Shown one piece after another: positions 1 to 7,189 of a stretch of DNA of 25,339 nt. Position 1 is the first letter of the stretch. Each line of letters starts with the position of its first letter. The position numbers and the translations under genes are program-made. A model generated the notes under the pieces. That model made no database searches. It was not told where the DNA came from and was given only the letters and a program-made list of their open reading frames with translations. This DNA is from JBBRUG01 sp038247995 (GTDB taxonomy: Bacteria > Chloroflexota > Chloroflexia > Chloroflexales > Chloroflexaceae), in NCBI GenBank assembly GCA_038247995.1, contig JBBRUG010000040.1, forward strand, positions 1 through 25,339. The letters run 5' to 3'.

Positions 1-52
1 GTGGAGCAGGGGGAGCCGCCGCAGATTCGGCGTCCTGATGCTGTCGGAAGCC

Positions 53-73
53 CCGCTCCCGCTCAGGGAGCGG
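53..73. repeat. Hairpin in a REP-like non-coding stretch
   Basis: Perfect 8-bp arms CCGCTCCC and GGGAGCGG surround a 5-base loop. A G-rich stretch follows (about 95-120). The first ~35 bases could be the tail of an upstream gene: one frame stops with TGA at 36-38 after a Gly/Ala-rich tail. The hairpin could then be its terminator, but there is no T-run. The upstream gene is not visible, so this is uncertain. Confidence 0.4.
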
Positions 74-136
74 CCTGCTCTGAGCGTAGCCGAAGGGGGT
101 TGGGGGTGCGGGCAACGGCAAAAACCCTCCACCTGA

Positions 137-214
137 GAGCGGTGGGGGCTGCGGGTGAATGCCTACGCATTCCTGCTGGTGACGGACCGCTATCCGCCGT
201 TCAGTTTGCAGTAG
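137..214 (+). pseudogene. C-terminal remnant of a DUF4389-type membrane protein
   Basis: A short open stretch after an in-frame stop at 134-136 encodes a peptide ending VNAYAFLLVTDRYPPFSLQ and then TAG. The pattern of aromatic and small residues followed by a short ..TDRYPPFSL.. tail resembles the C-terminus of DUF4389 membrane proteins, as I recall that family. No N-terminal part is present: the preceding bases are non-coding and hairpin-rich. The gene therefore looks 5'-deleted. It may be older debris upstream of the small membrane-protein gene at 257. Family assignment rests on a very short segment and is tentative. Confidence 0.4.
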
Positions 215-256
215 ACTGACCCGGACGTGATCTGCGACCTGACGAAGGAGACGCAC

Positions 257-463
257 ATGACCAGTCAAGAACAGCCGAAAAGAGTGGTGACGAACGCAGG
301 CGGCGGTGTCGACGCTATCTATGGCATCGGGATGATCGGCGCGTGGATCTATTACTTCAAGCGGGCCACGAACAATCAGGAGCGCGCCCTGGGCTTTGCC
401 AAAGGCCTCGTCTGGCCGGCGTTCCTGGTCTACGCGTTGCTCGTGTTCCTGGACAAAGAATAA
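257..463 (+). CDS. Small membrane protein of unknown function
   Basis: 68-residue protein. I chose ATG 257 over an upstream in-frame start because GAAGGAG lies at a normal distance before it. After a short polar N-terminus there are two hydrophobic segments, roughly residues 19-35 (GVDAIYGIGMIGAWIYYF) and 50-65 (LVWPAFLVYALLVFL), joined by a basic/polar loop; the protein ends in charged DKE. This suggests a two-pass membrane protein. It lies 15 bases upstream of the DUF4386 gene on the same strand, so the two are probably cotranscribed. I do not recognise a named family. Confidence 0.65.
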   Translation: MTSQEQPKRVVTNAGGGVDAIYGIGMIGAWIYYFKRATNNQERALGFAKGLVWPAFLVYALLVFLDKE

Positions 464-478
464 CCGAGAGAGTCAACG

Positions 479-1299
479 ATGAACACATCCAAAACGACCG
501 CCATCCTGGTTGGCGCGTTGTTTCTGACGGCCATGGCGGCCAGTCTGGTGGGCGGCGGTCTGGTAGAGTCCGCCATCGCCGCTCCGCACTATCTGGCCAC
601 TGTGGCCGAAAACGAAACACAGCTGATCGCCGGCATGCTCCTAGAGTTGGTGAACGCCATTGCCGTTCTCGGCATTGGCGTCTTGATGGTTCCGATCCTG
701 AAGGCTTATAGTGAAAACATGGCCCGCGGATACCTATAGAGTTGGTGAACGCCATTGCCGTTCTCGGCATTGGCGTCTTGATGGTTCCGATCCTGAAGGC
801 TTATAGTGAAAACATGGCCTGCGGATACCTAGGTTTCAGGATCGTCGAGGCCGTATTCTGCAGCACCATTGTCGTCGGGCCTTTGGCGCTCTTGATCCTC
901 AGTCAGAACCCGTTGCACGCCGCAGCCCTTGGTACGGAGTCTATCAACGTACTAGGCACACTGGCGATGGCAGCGCGTGAAAGTATCGCCAAGCTGTTGA
1001 TCCCCCTATTCTTCTGTTTGGGCGCCTTGGTGCTCTACACATCGCTGTACCAGGCGAGGCTGCTGCCGCGCTTCATCGCTGTCTGGGGCCTTGCTGCCGT
1101 CGCCCTGATGTTGACGTTCAACCTGTTCTCGCTCACCTTCGAGTTCGACCTGAGTGTGGCGTTGATCTTCGCGCTGCCGATCATCGTGAACGAAATCTTC
1201 ATGGGGATCTGGCTGATTGTTAGGGGATTCAACGTATCTACAGCTGCGCCCAAACCTGCCGGAGGCAAGGTGCCCCTGGGATCAGGAGGAACGCCTTGA
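479..1299 (+). pseudogene. DUF4386 membrane protein gene split by a 95-bp tandem duplication
   Basis: The first part (479-739) encodes 86 residues with an N-terminal hydrophobic segment and then stops at TAG 737-739. The remainder continues from a second copy of 642-736 (at 737-831) and reads to 1299 as a multi-pass membrane protein. Removing one copy joins ..ARGYL directly to GFRIVEAVF.. and gives one frame of 241 residues, close to the usual size of DUF4386 proteins. The unit is 95 bases (not a multiple of 3), so the duplication both shifts the frame and creates the stop. Re-initiation in the second copy could make the C-terminal part. The function of DUF4386 proteins is unknown. The start is ATG 479, after a modest GAGAG ribosome site. 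Confidence 0.85.
642..831 (+). repeat. 95-bp direct tandem duplication, two copies
   Basis: Copies at 642-736 and 737-831 differ at only one position that I can see (C at 725, T at 820, changing Arg to Cys). Both begin TAGAGTTGGTGAACG and end GCGGATACCTA. The near-identity means the event is recent, or an assembly error. It lies wholly inside the DUF4386 coding region. Confidence 0.95.
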
Positions 1300-1430
1300 A
1301 GGCAGACTGATGCATAGCATATGGGCCGCCGGAAATCGTCGCGCCGTTGCCTTCGTCGGCACCGCATATCCCGGCGTGTCCGTCGGCGTGAGCACGCGCT
1401 TCACAGGTACGCTTCATTACCGCAGGTTGC

Positions 1431-1452
1431 GCATGCTTACCGCTCAGCATGC
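1431..1452. other. Inverted repeat in the 1300-1525 intergenic region
   Basis: Arms GCATGCT (1431-1437) and AGCATGC (1446-1452) enclose 8 bases. The repeat sits between the broken DUF4386 gene and the MDR dehydrogenase, about 75 bases before the latter's start, so it could be an operator or a weak terminator. The rest of 1300-1525 shows no gene that I can support. Confidence 0.35.
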
Positions 1453-1525
1453 CATTCATTACATAGACTGATCGCAACCACGCCAGTAATAATGAAAAAG
1501 TAGTGGTGTAGGAAGGGGGCCAACT

Positions 1526-2509
1526 ATGAAAGCGATGGTCTTTCACCGATACGGGTCGCCCGATGTTCTTCACCTCGAAGCGGTCGCGCAGCCGGCTCCA
1601 CGCGAGGATGAAGCTCTGATCCAGATTCATGCGGCGGGCGTCAACGCAGCCGACTGGCGGCTCCTAAGAGCGAAGCCCTTTCTCGTCCGCATCATGGGCA
1701 ACGGGCTATTCAAGCCAAAGCAGACAATCCTCGGATCCGACCTCTCAGGGCGGGTCACCGTGGTCGGCAGGAACGTCACGGAATTTCAGCCGGGTGATGA
1801 CGTGTTCGGGTACATCCCCGGGCATGCGTGCGGCGGCTTCGCCGAATATGCCGCCGTTCCTGCACATGCCCTGGTACTGAAACCGGCCAGGCTCACATTC
1901 GAGGAAGCTGCGGCGGTGCCGATGGCGGCAATGACCGCCCTGGTTGGTCTGCGCGATACCGGCCGGATCCAGCCGGGCCAGAAGGTGCTCATCATCGGCG
2001 CCTCTGGTGGTGTCGGAACCTTTGCGGTGCAGATTGCCAGATCGTTCGGGGCTGAAGTGACTGCAGTATGTAGCGCGAAGAACTTGGACCAGGCGCGCAG
2101 CCTTGGTGCAGACCGTGTCATCGATTACGCCCGCGAAGACTTCACCAGGGATGCGCGGCGCTATGACCTGATTCTGGCGGTGAACGGATATCATCCGATT
2201 TCAGCCTATCGGTATGCGTTACGTCCCCGCGGGATTTATGTGATGGTCGGCGGCTCCTCACGCCAGATCTTCGAATCTCTGCTCCTCGGCCCAGTGCTTT
2301 CCATGCGTAGGGATCAGACCCTCGGCGCCCTGACGTATACGCCGCATAAAAAGGAGCTCGTCTTTTTGAAAGACCTCCTCGAAGCCGGCACCATTCATTC
2401 GGTGATCGATCGCAGTTTCCCGCTGCGTGAAACTGCTGAAGCCATCCGCTATGTTGAAGCAGGCCACGCCCGCGGGAAAGTCGTTATCACGGTAGCTGCT
2501 GCGTACTGA
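1526..2509 (+). CDS. NAD(P)-dependent alcohol dehydrogenase / quinone oxidoreductase-like MDR protein
   Basis: 327 residues, a normal length for the medium-chain dehydrogenase/reductase family. The N-terminal GroES-like substrate domain (about 1-125) opens with MKAMVFHRYGSPDVL. The Rossmann domain carries the nucleotide-binding motif GASGGVG at 158-164, and GADRVIDY at about 194-201 is typical of the quinone-oxidoreductase branch. I see no cluster of zinc-binding Cys residues, so it is likely a zinc-independent NADPH-linked reductase of quinones or enones; the substrate cannot be told. It is cytosolic. The start ATG follows GGAAGGGGG. A dienelactone hydrolase gene follows 78 bases downstream on the same strand, suggesting a small detoxification or catabolic unit. 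A paralogue lies at 5936-6916 on the other strand. Confidence 0.9.
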   Translation: MKAMVFHRYGSPDVLHLEAVAQPAPREDEALIQIHAAGVNAADWRLLRAKPFLVRIMGNGLFKPKQTILGSDLSGRVTVVGRNVTEFQPGDDVFGYIPGHACGGFAEYAAVPAHALVLKPARLTFEEAAAVPMAAMTALVGLRDTGRIQPGQKVLIIGASGGVGTFAVQIARSFGAEVTAVCSAKNLDQARSLGADRVIDYAREDFTRDARRYDLILAVNGYHPISAYRYALRPRGIYVMVGGSSRQIFESLLLGPVLSMRRDQTLGALTYTPHKKELVFLKDLLEAGTIHSVIDRSFPLRETAEAIRYVEAGHARGKVVITVAAAY

Positions 2510-2587
2510 TGTTCGTGACCGCTGCCGAATTCCTTTTGCCCTGCCGCGGTGTTATGCGAAGCCGGACAGGTCCTGAAAGGAGACCCT

Positions 2588-3313
2588 ATGGCCGAGATAC
2601 TGCTCCCTACCTCAGTCGGCATGCTCCCAACGTATCTTGCCACCCCCGCAAGCGCGGGGCCGTGGCCTGGCGTCGTGGTCATTTCCGATGCCGGGGGGAT
2701 GCGTGACGACCTACGGCATCAGGCCAATTGGCTGGCCGGCGCGGGCTACCTGGCCGCCGCGCCGAACCTACGCGAAGGCGGGACGATTCTGAAGTGCTTG
2801 CGCGAGATTTTGTTCGACTATCTGACATGGCAGGGTACGTTGTTTGCGCAGATTGAAGGTGTCCGCAGCTGGCTGACTGAGCAGGAGCAATGCACCGGCA
2901 AGATCGGGGTGATCGGCTTCTGTATGGGCGGCTCATTCGCGCTCATGCTTGCCCCCGGTCACGGCTTCAGCGCGTCGAGCGTCAACTATGGGCAGATCCC
3001 AAAAGACGTAGAGCGTCTGCTCAGCGGCGCGTGCCCGATTGTCGGCAGCTTTGGCCGCAGGGATAGTTCGTTGCGTGGGGCTGCGGCCCGGCTTGATCAG
3101 GCCCTGACCGCGGTCGGTGTCGCGCATGATGTAAAGGAATATCCGGAGGCCGGTCACGGCTTCCTGAACGATCATGCACCAGGCGATGTGCCGCTGATCT
3201 TGCGGGTCATGGGGAGCTTTGTACAGACGGCCTACCACGAGCCGTCGGCCCAGGATGCGCGTCGGCGCATCGAGGCCTTCTTTGCGGCCCATAAAAAGAC
3301 TCCTTCTTTGTAG
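2588..3313 (+). CDS. Dienelactone hydrolase family protein
   Basis: 241-residue alpha/beta hydrolase. The start at ATG 2588 is fixed by AAAGGAGA just upstream; an earlier in-frame ATG at 2549 lacks such a site. The nucleophile motif is GFCMGG with Cys112, as expected for the Cys-Asp-His triad of dienelactone hydrolases; the probable Asp is Asp159 (GRRD) and the His is His190 (GHGF). Family members hydrolyse dienelactones or other esters and lactones in the cytosol. With the upstream MDR reductase it may handle an aromatic or enone compound, but no ring-cleavage gene is nearby, so the substrate is unknown. It appears intact. Confidence 0.9.
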   Translation: MAEILLPTSVGMLPTYLATPASAGPWPGVVVISDAGGMRDDLRHQANWLAGAGYLAAAPNLREGGTILKCLREILFDYLTWQGTLFAQIEGVRSWLTEQEQCTGKIGVIGFCMGGSFALMLAPGHGFSASSVNYGQIPKDVERLLSGACPIVGSFGRRDSSLRGAAARLDQALTAVGVAHDVKEYPEAGHGFLNDHAPGDVPLILRVMGSFVQTAYHEPSAQDARRRIEAFFAAHKKTPSL

Positions 3314-3689
3314 CGTGTACGGCAGCGCCACGGCGCGGGGACTGCCTGCTTTAGCTGGCGGGGGAAGCGCCGAGCTTGGCTTCCTATTGCGGAAAACCGC
3401 GATATGTGGTACACGTATTCTTGCGTACCACCGTCCCGTGTTCGTTCCTACGGAGCCGTCACTGGATTCCTTTTCTGGCCTTCGTGCCAGAGCGAATACG
3501 GATCGAAATGGAATGAGTACCATGCCGGTTGGGGCAAGGGGAGCCGTAGGGCCCGCGATCTGTACCCTGGATTGGATCGTTCTCCTTCCGGTGGGCCGTC
3601 GTCTCGCATCCAGCGGGCGTCATCCGGCCAATCGTATCCGTCCGACTCGTCGGAGTGAGGTACAAACTGTCGCGTAAACGCGACAGTAG
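3314..3689. other. Intergenic region without a supported gene
   Basis: About 375 bases with open frames on both strands but no recognisable protein or ribosome site. It contains a small hairpin (GCGG and CCGC around AAAA, 3389-3400), an imperfect repeat TGGTAC..GTACCA (3407-3430), and at its right edge the palindrome described separately. It may hold the promoter of the gene at 3690. Confidence 0.5.
3666..3687. promoter_or_regulatory. Perfect palindromic operator-like site before the gene at 3690
   Basis: Arms ACTGTCGCG (3666-3674) and CGCGACAGT (3679-3687) are perfect 9-bp inverted repeats around TAAA. They end two bases before the ATG of the membrane-protein gene, where a ribosome site would normally be. 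The symmetry and the TGTCGCG half-site resemble TetR-family operators (inference). No TetR gene is in the window. As RNA, the hairpin would abut the start codon and could block initiation. Confidence 0.55.
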
Positions 3690-4283
3690 ATGACTGGTGC
3701 CGCAGAGGTGTTTGCGCTTCAGCAGAGCAGCCGTCTGGAAAGCGTGTTGCGCGGCGACTTCCTGCTCCTAATCTTGGTCGGCGCCTATCTGGGCACCTTT
3801 CCCGCGCTGTATGTGATCCTGCGCCGCAGCAACCCTGTGGCTACAGCATTCGCGACGCTGTTCACCGGCATTGCGGTCACGATCTGCTTTGCTAGCGAGT
3901 CAACGTTTTCGCTGCTGTACCTTGGCGACCAGTATGTGACGGCGGCTAGCGAAGCCCAGCGCGCCCAATTCCTGGCAGCCGGCGAGGCAGCCATCGCCAC
4001 CGATATGTGGCACAGCTCTGGTGCCTACATGTCGGGCCTCCTGCTCCAGGGCGGTGGGGTGATCATCTCGCTGGTGATGCTACGCAGCAACGAGTTCAGC
4101 AAGGTGACGGCGATTGCCGGGCTGCTTGGAAACGCGCTGGACCTGACCCAGCACCTGATCTACCCCTTCGCGCCCACGATCGCGGCGCCGATCCAAATGG
4201 TTATGGGGCCGTTTTACCTGGTCTGGTTTCCCATGCTGGCGTGGGACCTGTTCCGGCTGAGCAACCGGCGGACACCGGCATAG
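3690..4283 (+). CDS. DUF4386-like multi-pass membrane protein, possibly N-terminally short
   Basis: 197 residues with several hydrophobic helices (about 24-46, 52-72, 108-130, 140-155 and 170-190). The central polar stretch YLGDQYVTAASEAQRAQFL and the C-terminal ..YLVWFPMLAWDLFRL are typical of Chloroflexota DUF4386-like proteins as I know them. Relatives usually have one more N-terminal helix and run to about 230-240 residues, so this copy may have lost its first helix; an in-frame TAG sits immediately before the ATG. No Shine-Dalgarno sequence is seen because the palindrome at 3666-3687 occupies that place, which would fit leaderless translation or repression. The membrane role is unknown. 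Confidence 0.7.
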   Translation: MTGAAEVFALQQSSRLESVLRGDFLLLILVGAYLGTFPALYVILRRSNPVATAFATLFTGIAVTICFASESTFSLLYLGDQYVTAASEAQRAQFLAAGEAAIATDMWHSSGAYMSGLLLQGGGVIISLVMLRSNEFSKVTAIAGLLGNALDLTQHLIYPFAPTIAAPIQMVMGPFYLVWFPMLAWDLFRLSNRRTPA

Positions 4284-4581
4284 CAGCGGAACGGCAGGGT
4301 CGCGCTGGCAAACTTCCCGTAGCAATGTCGCTCGCCACCCTCGCCATGGTGCGTAGTCGCTCAGAGTTCCCGAAACTGACGAAGCGTGAGCTACGCATCA
4401 CCACAGTGTTCCCGGTAAGGAAGGCACAACGGATGTCATGTGGGTTCCAGGGTGGCGGTGCGCAAACCGTGCCGTAGCCGATCACCTTTCGCAAACGGGC
4501 GCTGTGCAGTGCGGTCGAACGCGCCTTTGCGGCGGGGCCGCGCTTCGACGCGACAGGCAATACGTCAGGAGGCTGTGGCTG
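4284..4581. other. Intergenic region, nothing recognised
   Basis: About 300 bases between the membrane protein and the ankyrin gene. I see no convincing gene or strong hairpin, apart from the ribosome site CAGGAGG (about 4567-4572) of the ankyrin gene. Confidence 0.4.
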
Positions 4582-4989
4582 ATGGATGCGGTCTGGGAAC
4601 GTGCGATTAAGTCCGGCAATGTCCAGGACGTCCGCGATTTGCTTGAGCGGGGTGTGGATGTGGATGCCCGCGACCGCTATGGCCAGACGGCACTGATGCT
4701 GGCCCCACATGCCGGTCATCGCGAGGTCGTCGAAGCGCTCCTCGCCCATCGGGCCAACCCGAACATCACGGCCAAGTATGGGCTGAGCGCCTTGATACTG
4801 ACTATCGTCGCTGGGCGTGAAGAATGAAGAAGTGGCGCATGCCTGTTAGCGGATGCTGGGACTGAGCGCTCGTTGCGGGGAAGTGGTGCGCCGGGATTCG
4901 CCGGCAAGGGCGCCTACGATCTGGCCGTTGATCGCGACATGCGGGAGTTGTCTGCGGCATTAAAGCCCAAACCAGAGTCAATTGGCTGA
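4582..4989 (+). pseudogene. Ankyrin-repeat protein gene with an internal stop
   Basis: Starts at ATG 4582 after CAGGAGG. The first 81 residues contain ankyrin repeats (about 7-30 and 34-63, e.g. GQTALMLAPHAGHREVVEAL), then TGA at 4825-4827. The same frame continues beyond the stop as ..LLADAGTERSLRGSGAP and GAYDLAVDRDMRELSAALKP to a final TGA at 4987-4989, a typical ankyrin C-terminus. The break carries a repeated GAAGAA (GAAGAAT then GAAGAAG), consistent with a 7-base duplication plus a 2-base change that restores the frame. An intact protein would have about 130-135 residues, probably a cytosolic protein-binding module. It is probably inactive or truncated. Confidence 0.75.
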
Positions 4990-5291
4990 CGAAATTCGGA
5001 TACGCGGCCAGGCCAATGAAAGGCAGACTGACCCGATGAAACCGGGTACACTCCAACCTCCATAACGCAGGTTGCGTCACACAGCCACAGCTCATCGTTC
5101 GAGCAAAACCGCATCCTGGCGGGCTATGCTGCGATTTCTTGCCAGGGAACGTAGCTACGAGGGATGGTCGTTTTCGTGAATGAAATAGTGCATGCGCACT
5201 CGGAGATGCGACTGAAGGTTGGGAGGTTCATGTGGAAAAGAGTGGAATGTTATGCTAGCAGGGTGATAACGTGGCATGTAGTGAATGCGGG
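4990..5291. other. Intergenic region, nothing recognised
   Basis: About 300 bases between the ankyrin pseudogene and the convergent DUF6326 gene. There is a small hairpin ACCCG..CGGGT near 5031-5047, and base composition shifts from GC-rich to AT-richer towards 5290. No gene, transposase end or T-rich terminator is convincing. Confidence 0.4.
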
Positions 5292-5696
5292 CTAATCTTC
5301 AGGGCTAGACCATTTCCAGGCGATCCAGCCAATCAGTAACAGACACACAACTTCTACAGTGGCTATGAATATGTAATGTGGGTATGCTGATCCACCACCT
5401 ACAATAAACACAATAGTCATTACACTTACAATGATATTCGCCCAACGATTCACGCTATACTTCAACACTCGAGAAAGGAAAATCATAGCAATCGAGATTT
5501 GCATGATTATTGCACCACTCAACATAAGCTGAGTGATCGGAGTTTCCCCTGCGAATTCGACTAATTCATCTACTACCCCAGGGATATATAAAGAAAGAAT
5601 ATCTGCCTTCAGCATACTAATCATGACAACTATCCATAATGTTGAGAGTAAAACTCTCGGATCTGTCTTTTCGGTGGTCTTTCTACTCGCGATCAT
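5292..5696 (-). CDS. DUF6326 family membrane protein
   Basis: 134 residues from the ATG at 5696, chosen because AAAGGAGC lies 7-8 bases upstream; an earlier in-frame ATG at 5720 has no such site. Four hydrophobic helices are visible (about 16-38, 52-75, 87-105, 108-126). Motifs STLWIVVMISMLKADILSLY, LSRVLKY and NRWANIIVSVM match small integral membrane proteins of the DUF6326 family as I recall them. The function is unknown. Its AT-rich codon use contrasts with the GC-rich neighbours, suggesting horizontal acquisition from a lower-GC donor. Its -35 element lies inside the adjacent inverted repeat copy. Confidence 0.75.
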   Translation of the reverse strand: MIASRKTTEKTDPRVLLSTLWIVVMISMLKADILSLYIPGVVDELVEFAGETPITQLMLSGAIIMQISIAMIFLSRVLKYSVNRWANIIVSVMTIVFIVGGGSAYPHYIFIATVEVVCLLLIGWIAWKWSSPED

Positions 5697-5721
5697 GTTT
5701 ATTGCTCCTTTGTTGAACAAT

Positions 5722-5750
5722 GCTATATAGTAGCCCTAGTCGTCTGTCAA
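5722..5750 (-). promoter_or_regulatory. Predicted promoter of the DUF6326 gene
   Basis: On the minus strand, TTGACA (5750-5745) and TATAGC (5727-5722) are separated by exactly 17 bases, about 25 bases before the chosen ATG. The -35 box is part of the terminal repeat at 5736-5811, so the repeat appears to supply half of the promoter. Confidence 0.55.
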
Positions 5751-5811
5751 TCCTAGATTGACGTGTGGGATGGGGTTTCAGGGGAGGGCGAAGCCCTCCC
5801 CTGGCCCCACC
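5736..5811 (+). repeat. Left copy of a 76-bp inverted repeat with two hairpins
   Basis: Matches the reverse complement of 7012-7087 at 72 of 76 positions by my count. It contains hairpin 1 (GTCAATC and GATTGAC around CTA, 5746-5762) and hairpin 2 (10-bp arms AGGGGAGGGC and GCCCTCCCCT, 5780-5802). Further degenerate G/C-rich palindromic sequence continues to about 5870. This resembles a REP/MITE-like family. Confidence 0.85.
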
Positions 5812-5935
5812 TCTATTTGGGTGAGCAGGGGGATTTTTCGGGCGCTGTGCCCGCAAACCCCCACTGGGCTTGTGCGCGATTACAAAGCGTCAGTGATCCT
5901 GATCAGCATGGCCGCCCGGTCTTCGCCGGCTACGC

Positions 5936-6916
5936 TCACAGCGTGATGACGACACTGCCCCGCTTGTGCCCTTGGTCGACATACCTATGCGCCTCGGCTA
6001 TCTGCTCCAACGGGTAGCGCCGATCGATGACCGGCCGGAGCCGCCCCGCCTCAAGCAGTTCCTTGAGCACGAGTAACTGCGCGCTGGACTCGGGCGGCGA
6101 CCCAAAGACGACCTTCCTACCGCTCGACAGTGACGTCCATACCATTTGGCCTAGCTCTCGCAGCCCGCCGGCCACGGCAAGATAGCGCCCATGCGGGGTG
6201 AGCGAACTTTTGCAGCGCGCGAATGATGTCTTGCCCACCACCGTATCCAGAATGATGTCGTAGGTCGCGCCGTGCCTCGTGAAATCCTCCTGCGTGTAGT
6301 CGATGACCTGATCAGCGCCCAGCGATTTCACCAGTTCTAGATTCGCGGTGCTACAGACCCCAGTGACTTCCGCCCCCAAGTTTTTGGCAAGCTGCACCGC
6401 ATAGCTGCCCACTCCGCCGGAGGCACCGTTGATCAGCACCTTCTGTCCGGGCTGAAGCTGGGCCAGATCGTTGAGGAAGTACCATGCGGTGCCGGCCCCA
6501 AAAGGCACGGCGGCGGCCTCCTCGAATGTGCTATTGGCCGGCTTGATCGCCAGGGCGCCTTTTTCGGACCGACACACGTATTCCGCATAGGCGCCCAGGC
6601 CGGTTGAGTCGATCCCAAAGACGTGGTCGCCTGGCTTGAATAGTTTCACGCTGTTGCCCACTGCCTCAACCTCTCCGGCCAGTTCGGTGCCCAGAATCGG
6701 TTGCTTGGGCTTCCTCAGGCCAAACATAAGCCGCGGCAGCGGACCGAAGCCGGGCGGAACAAAGGTGAACCCCCGTAGGTTCACATCCCCTGCCGTAACG
6801 GTTGCCGCACGGACCTTGATCAGGAGTTGATCATCCTTTGGGGTGGGTTTGGCCACCTCCTTGAGCTTAAGCACATCCGGCGGCCCGTATTGGGTATAGA
6901 CAATTGCCTTCATCAT
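5936..6916 (-). CDS. NAD(P)-dependent alcohol dehydrogenase / quinone oxidoreductase-like MDR protein (second copy)
   Basis: About 325 residues, full length for the family. The protein opens MKAIVYTQYGPPDVLKLKEV. The GroES-like domain spans about 1-130, and the Rossmann domain has GASGGVG (163-169, numbering from ATG 6913), then GAEVTGVCS and GADQVIDYTQEDFTR, closely parallel to the gene at 1526. No zinc-site Cys cluster is evident, so an NADPH-dependent reductase of quinones or enones is likely. Tandem ATGs at 6916 and 6913, and a GTG at 6925, are possible starts; none has a strong ribosome site. The gene is bracketed by inverted repeat copies at 5736-5811 and 7012-7087, so it may be a mobile or repeatedly exchanged cargo gene (inference). 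Confidence 0.88.
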   Translation of the reverse strand: MMKAIVYTQYGPPDVLKLKEVAKPTPKDDQLLIKVRAATVTAGDVNLRGFTFVPPGFGPLPRLMFGLRKPKQPILGTELAGEVEAVGNSVKLFKPGDHVFGIDSTGLGAYAEYVCRSEKGALAIKPANSTFEEAAAVPFGAGTAWYFLNDLAQLQPGQKVLINGASGGVGSYAVQLAKNLGAEVTGVCSTANLELVKSLGADQVIDYTQEDFTRHGATYDIILDTVVGKTSFARCKSSLTPHGRYLAVAGGLRELGQMVWTSLSSGRKVVFGSPPESSAQLLVLKELLEAGRLRPVIDRRYPLEQIAEAHRYVDQGHKRGSVVITL

Positions 6917-7011
6917 AGATGTCACTTCTGTTCTCGTACTCCGCCCGCTCCGAGCCGCACCTGAACCGGGCAGAAACGCTTGGATTCGTCAGAGCTACGC
7001 TGACAGATAGC

Positions 7012-7087
7012 GGTGGGGCCAGGGGCGGGCTTTGCCCGCCCCTGAAACCCCATCCCACACGTCAATCGAGGATTGACAGACGACTAG
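7012..7087 (-). repeat. Right copy of the 76-bp inverted repeat
   Basis: Reverse complement of the left copy with four differences. Two of these are compensating changes in the long hairpin: arms AGGGGCGGGC and GCCCGCCCCT replace AGGGGAGGGC and GCCCTCCCCT, so pairing is kept. The outward end again presents TTGACAG. Confidence 0.85.
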
Positions 7088-7189
7088 CGCACTGAGCAGA
7101 ATGGTTGCGCTGCTTGTTCACGCCACAAGAAGCATAGCAGCCGTAGGGTATGGAGGTATAGATACGAAAGTATTGTTGGCGGTATGGTT

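Noticed and set aside
1217..1503. Open frames between the DUF4386 and MDR genes
   Set aside because: Arg/His-rich composition, overlapping frames and no ribosome site or recognisable motif.
4990..5115. Insertion-sequence end or transposase fragment
   Set aside because: No terminal inverted repeats, target duplication or transposase motif could be seen.
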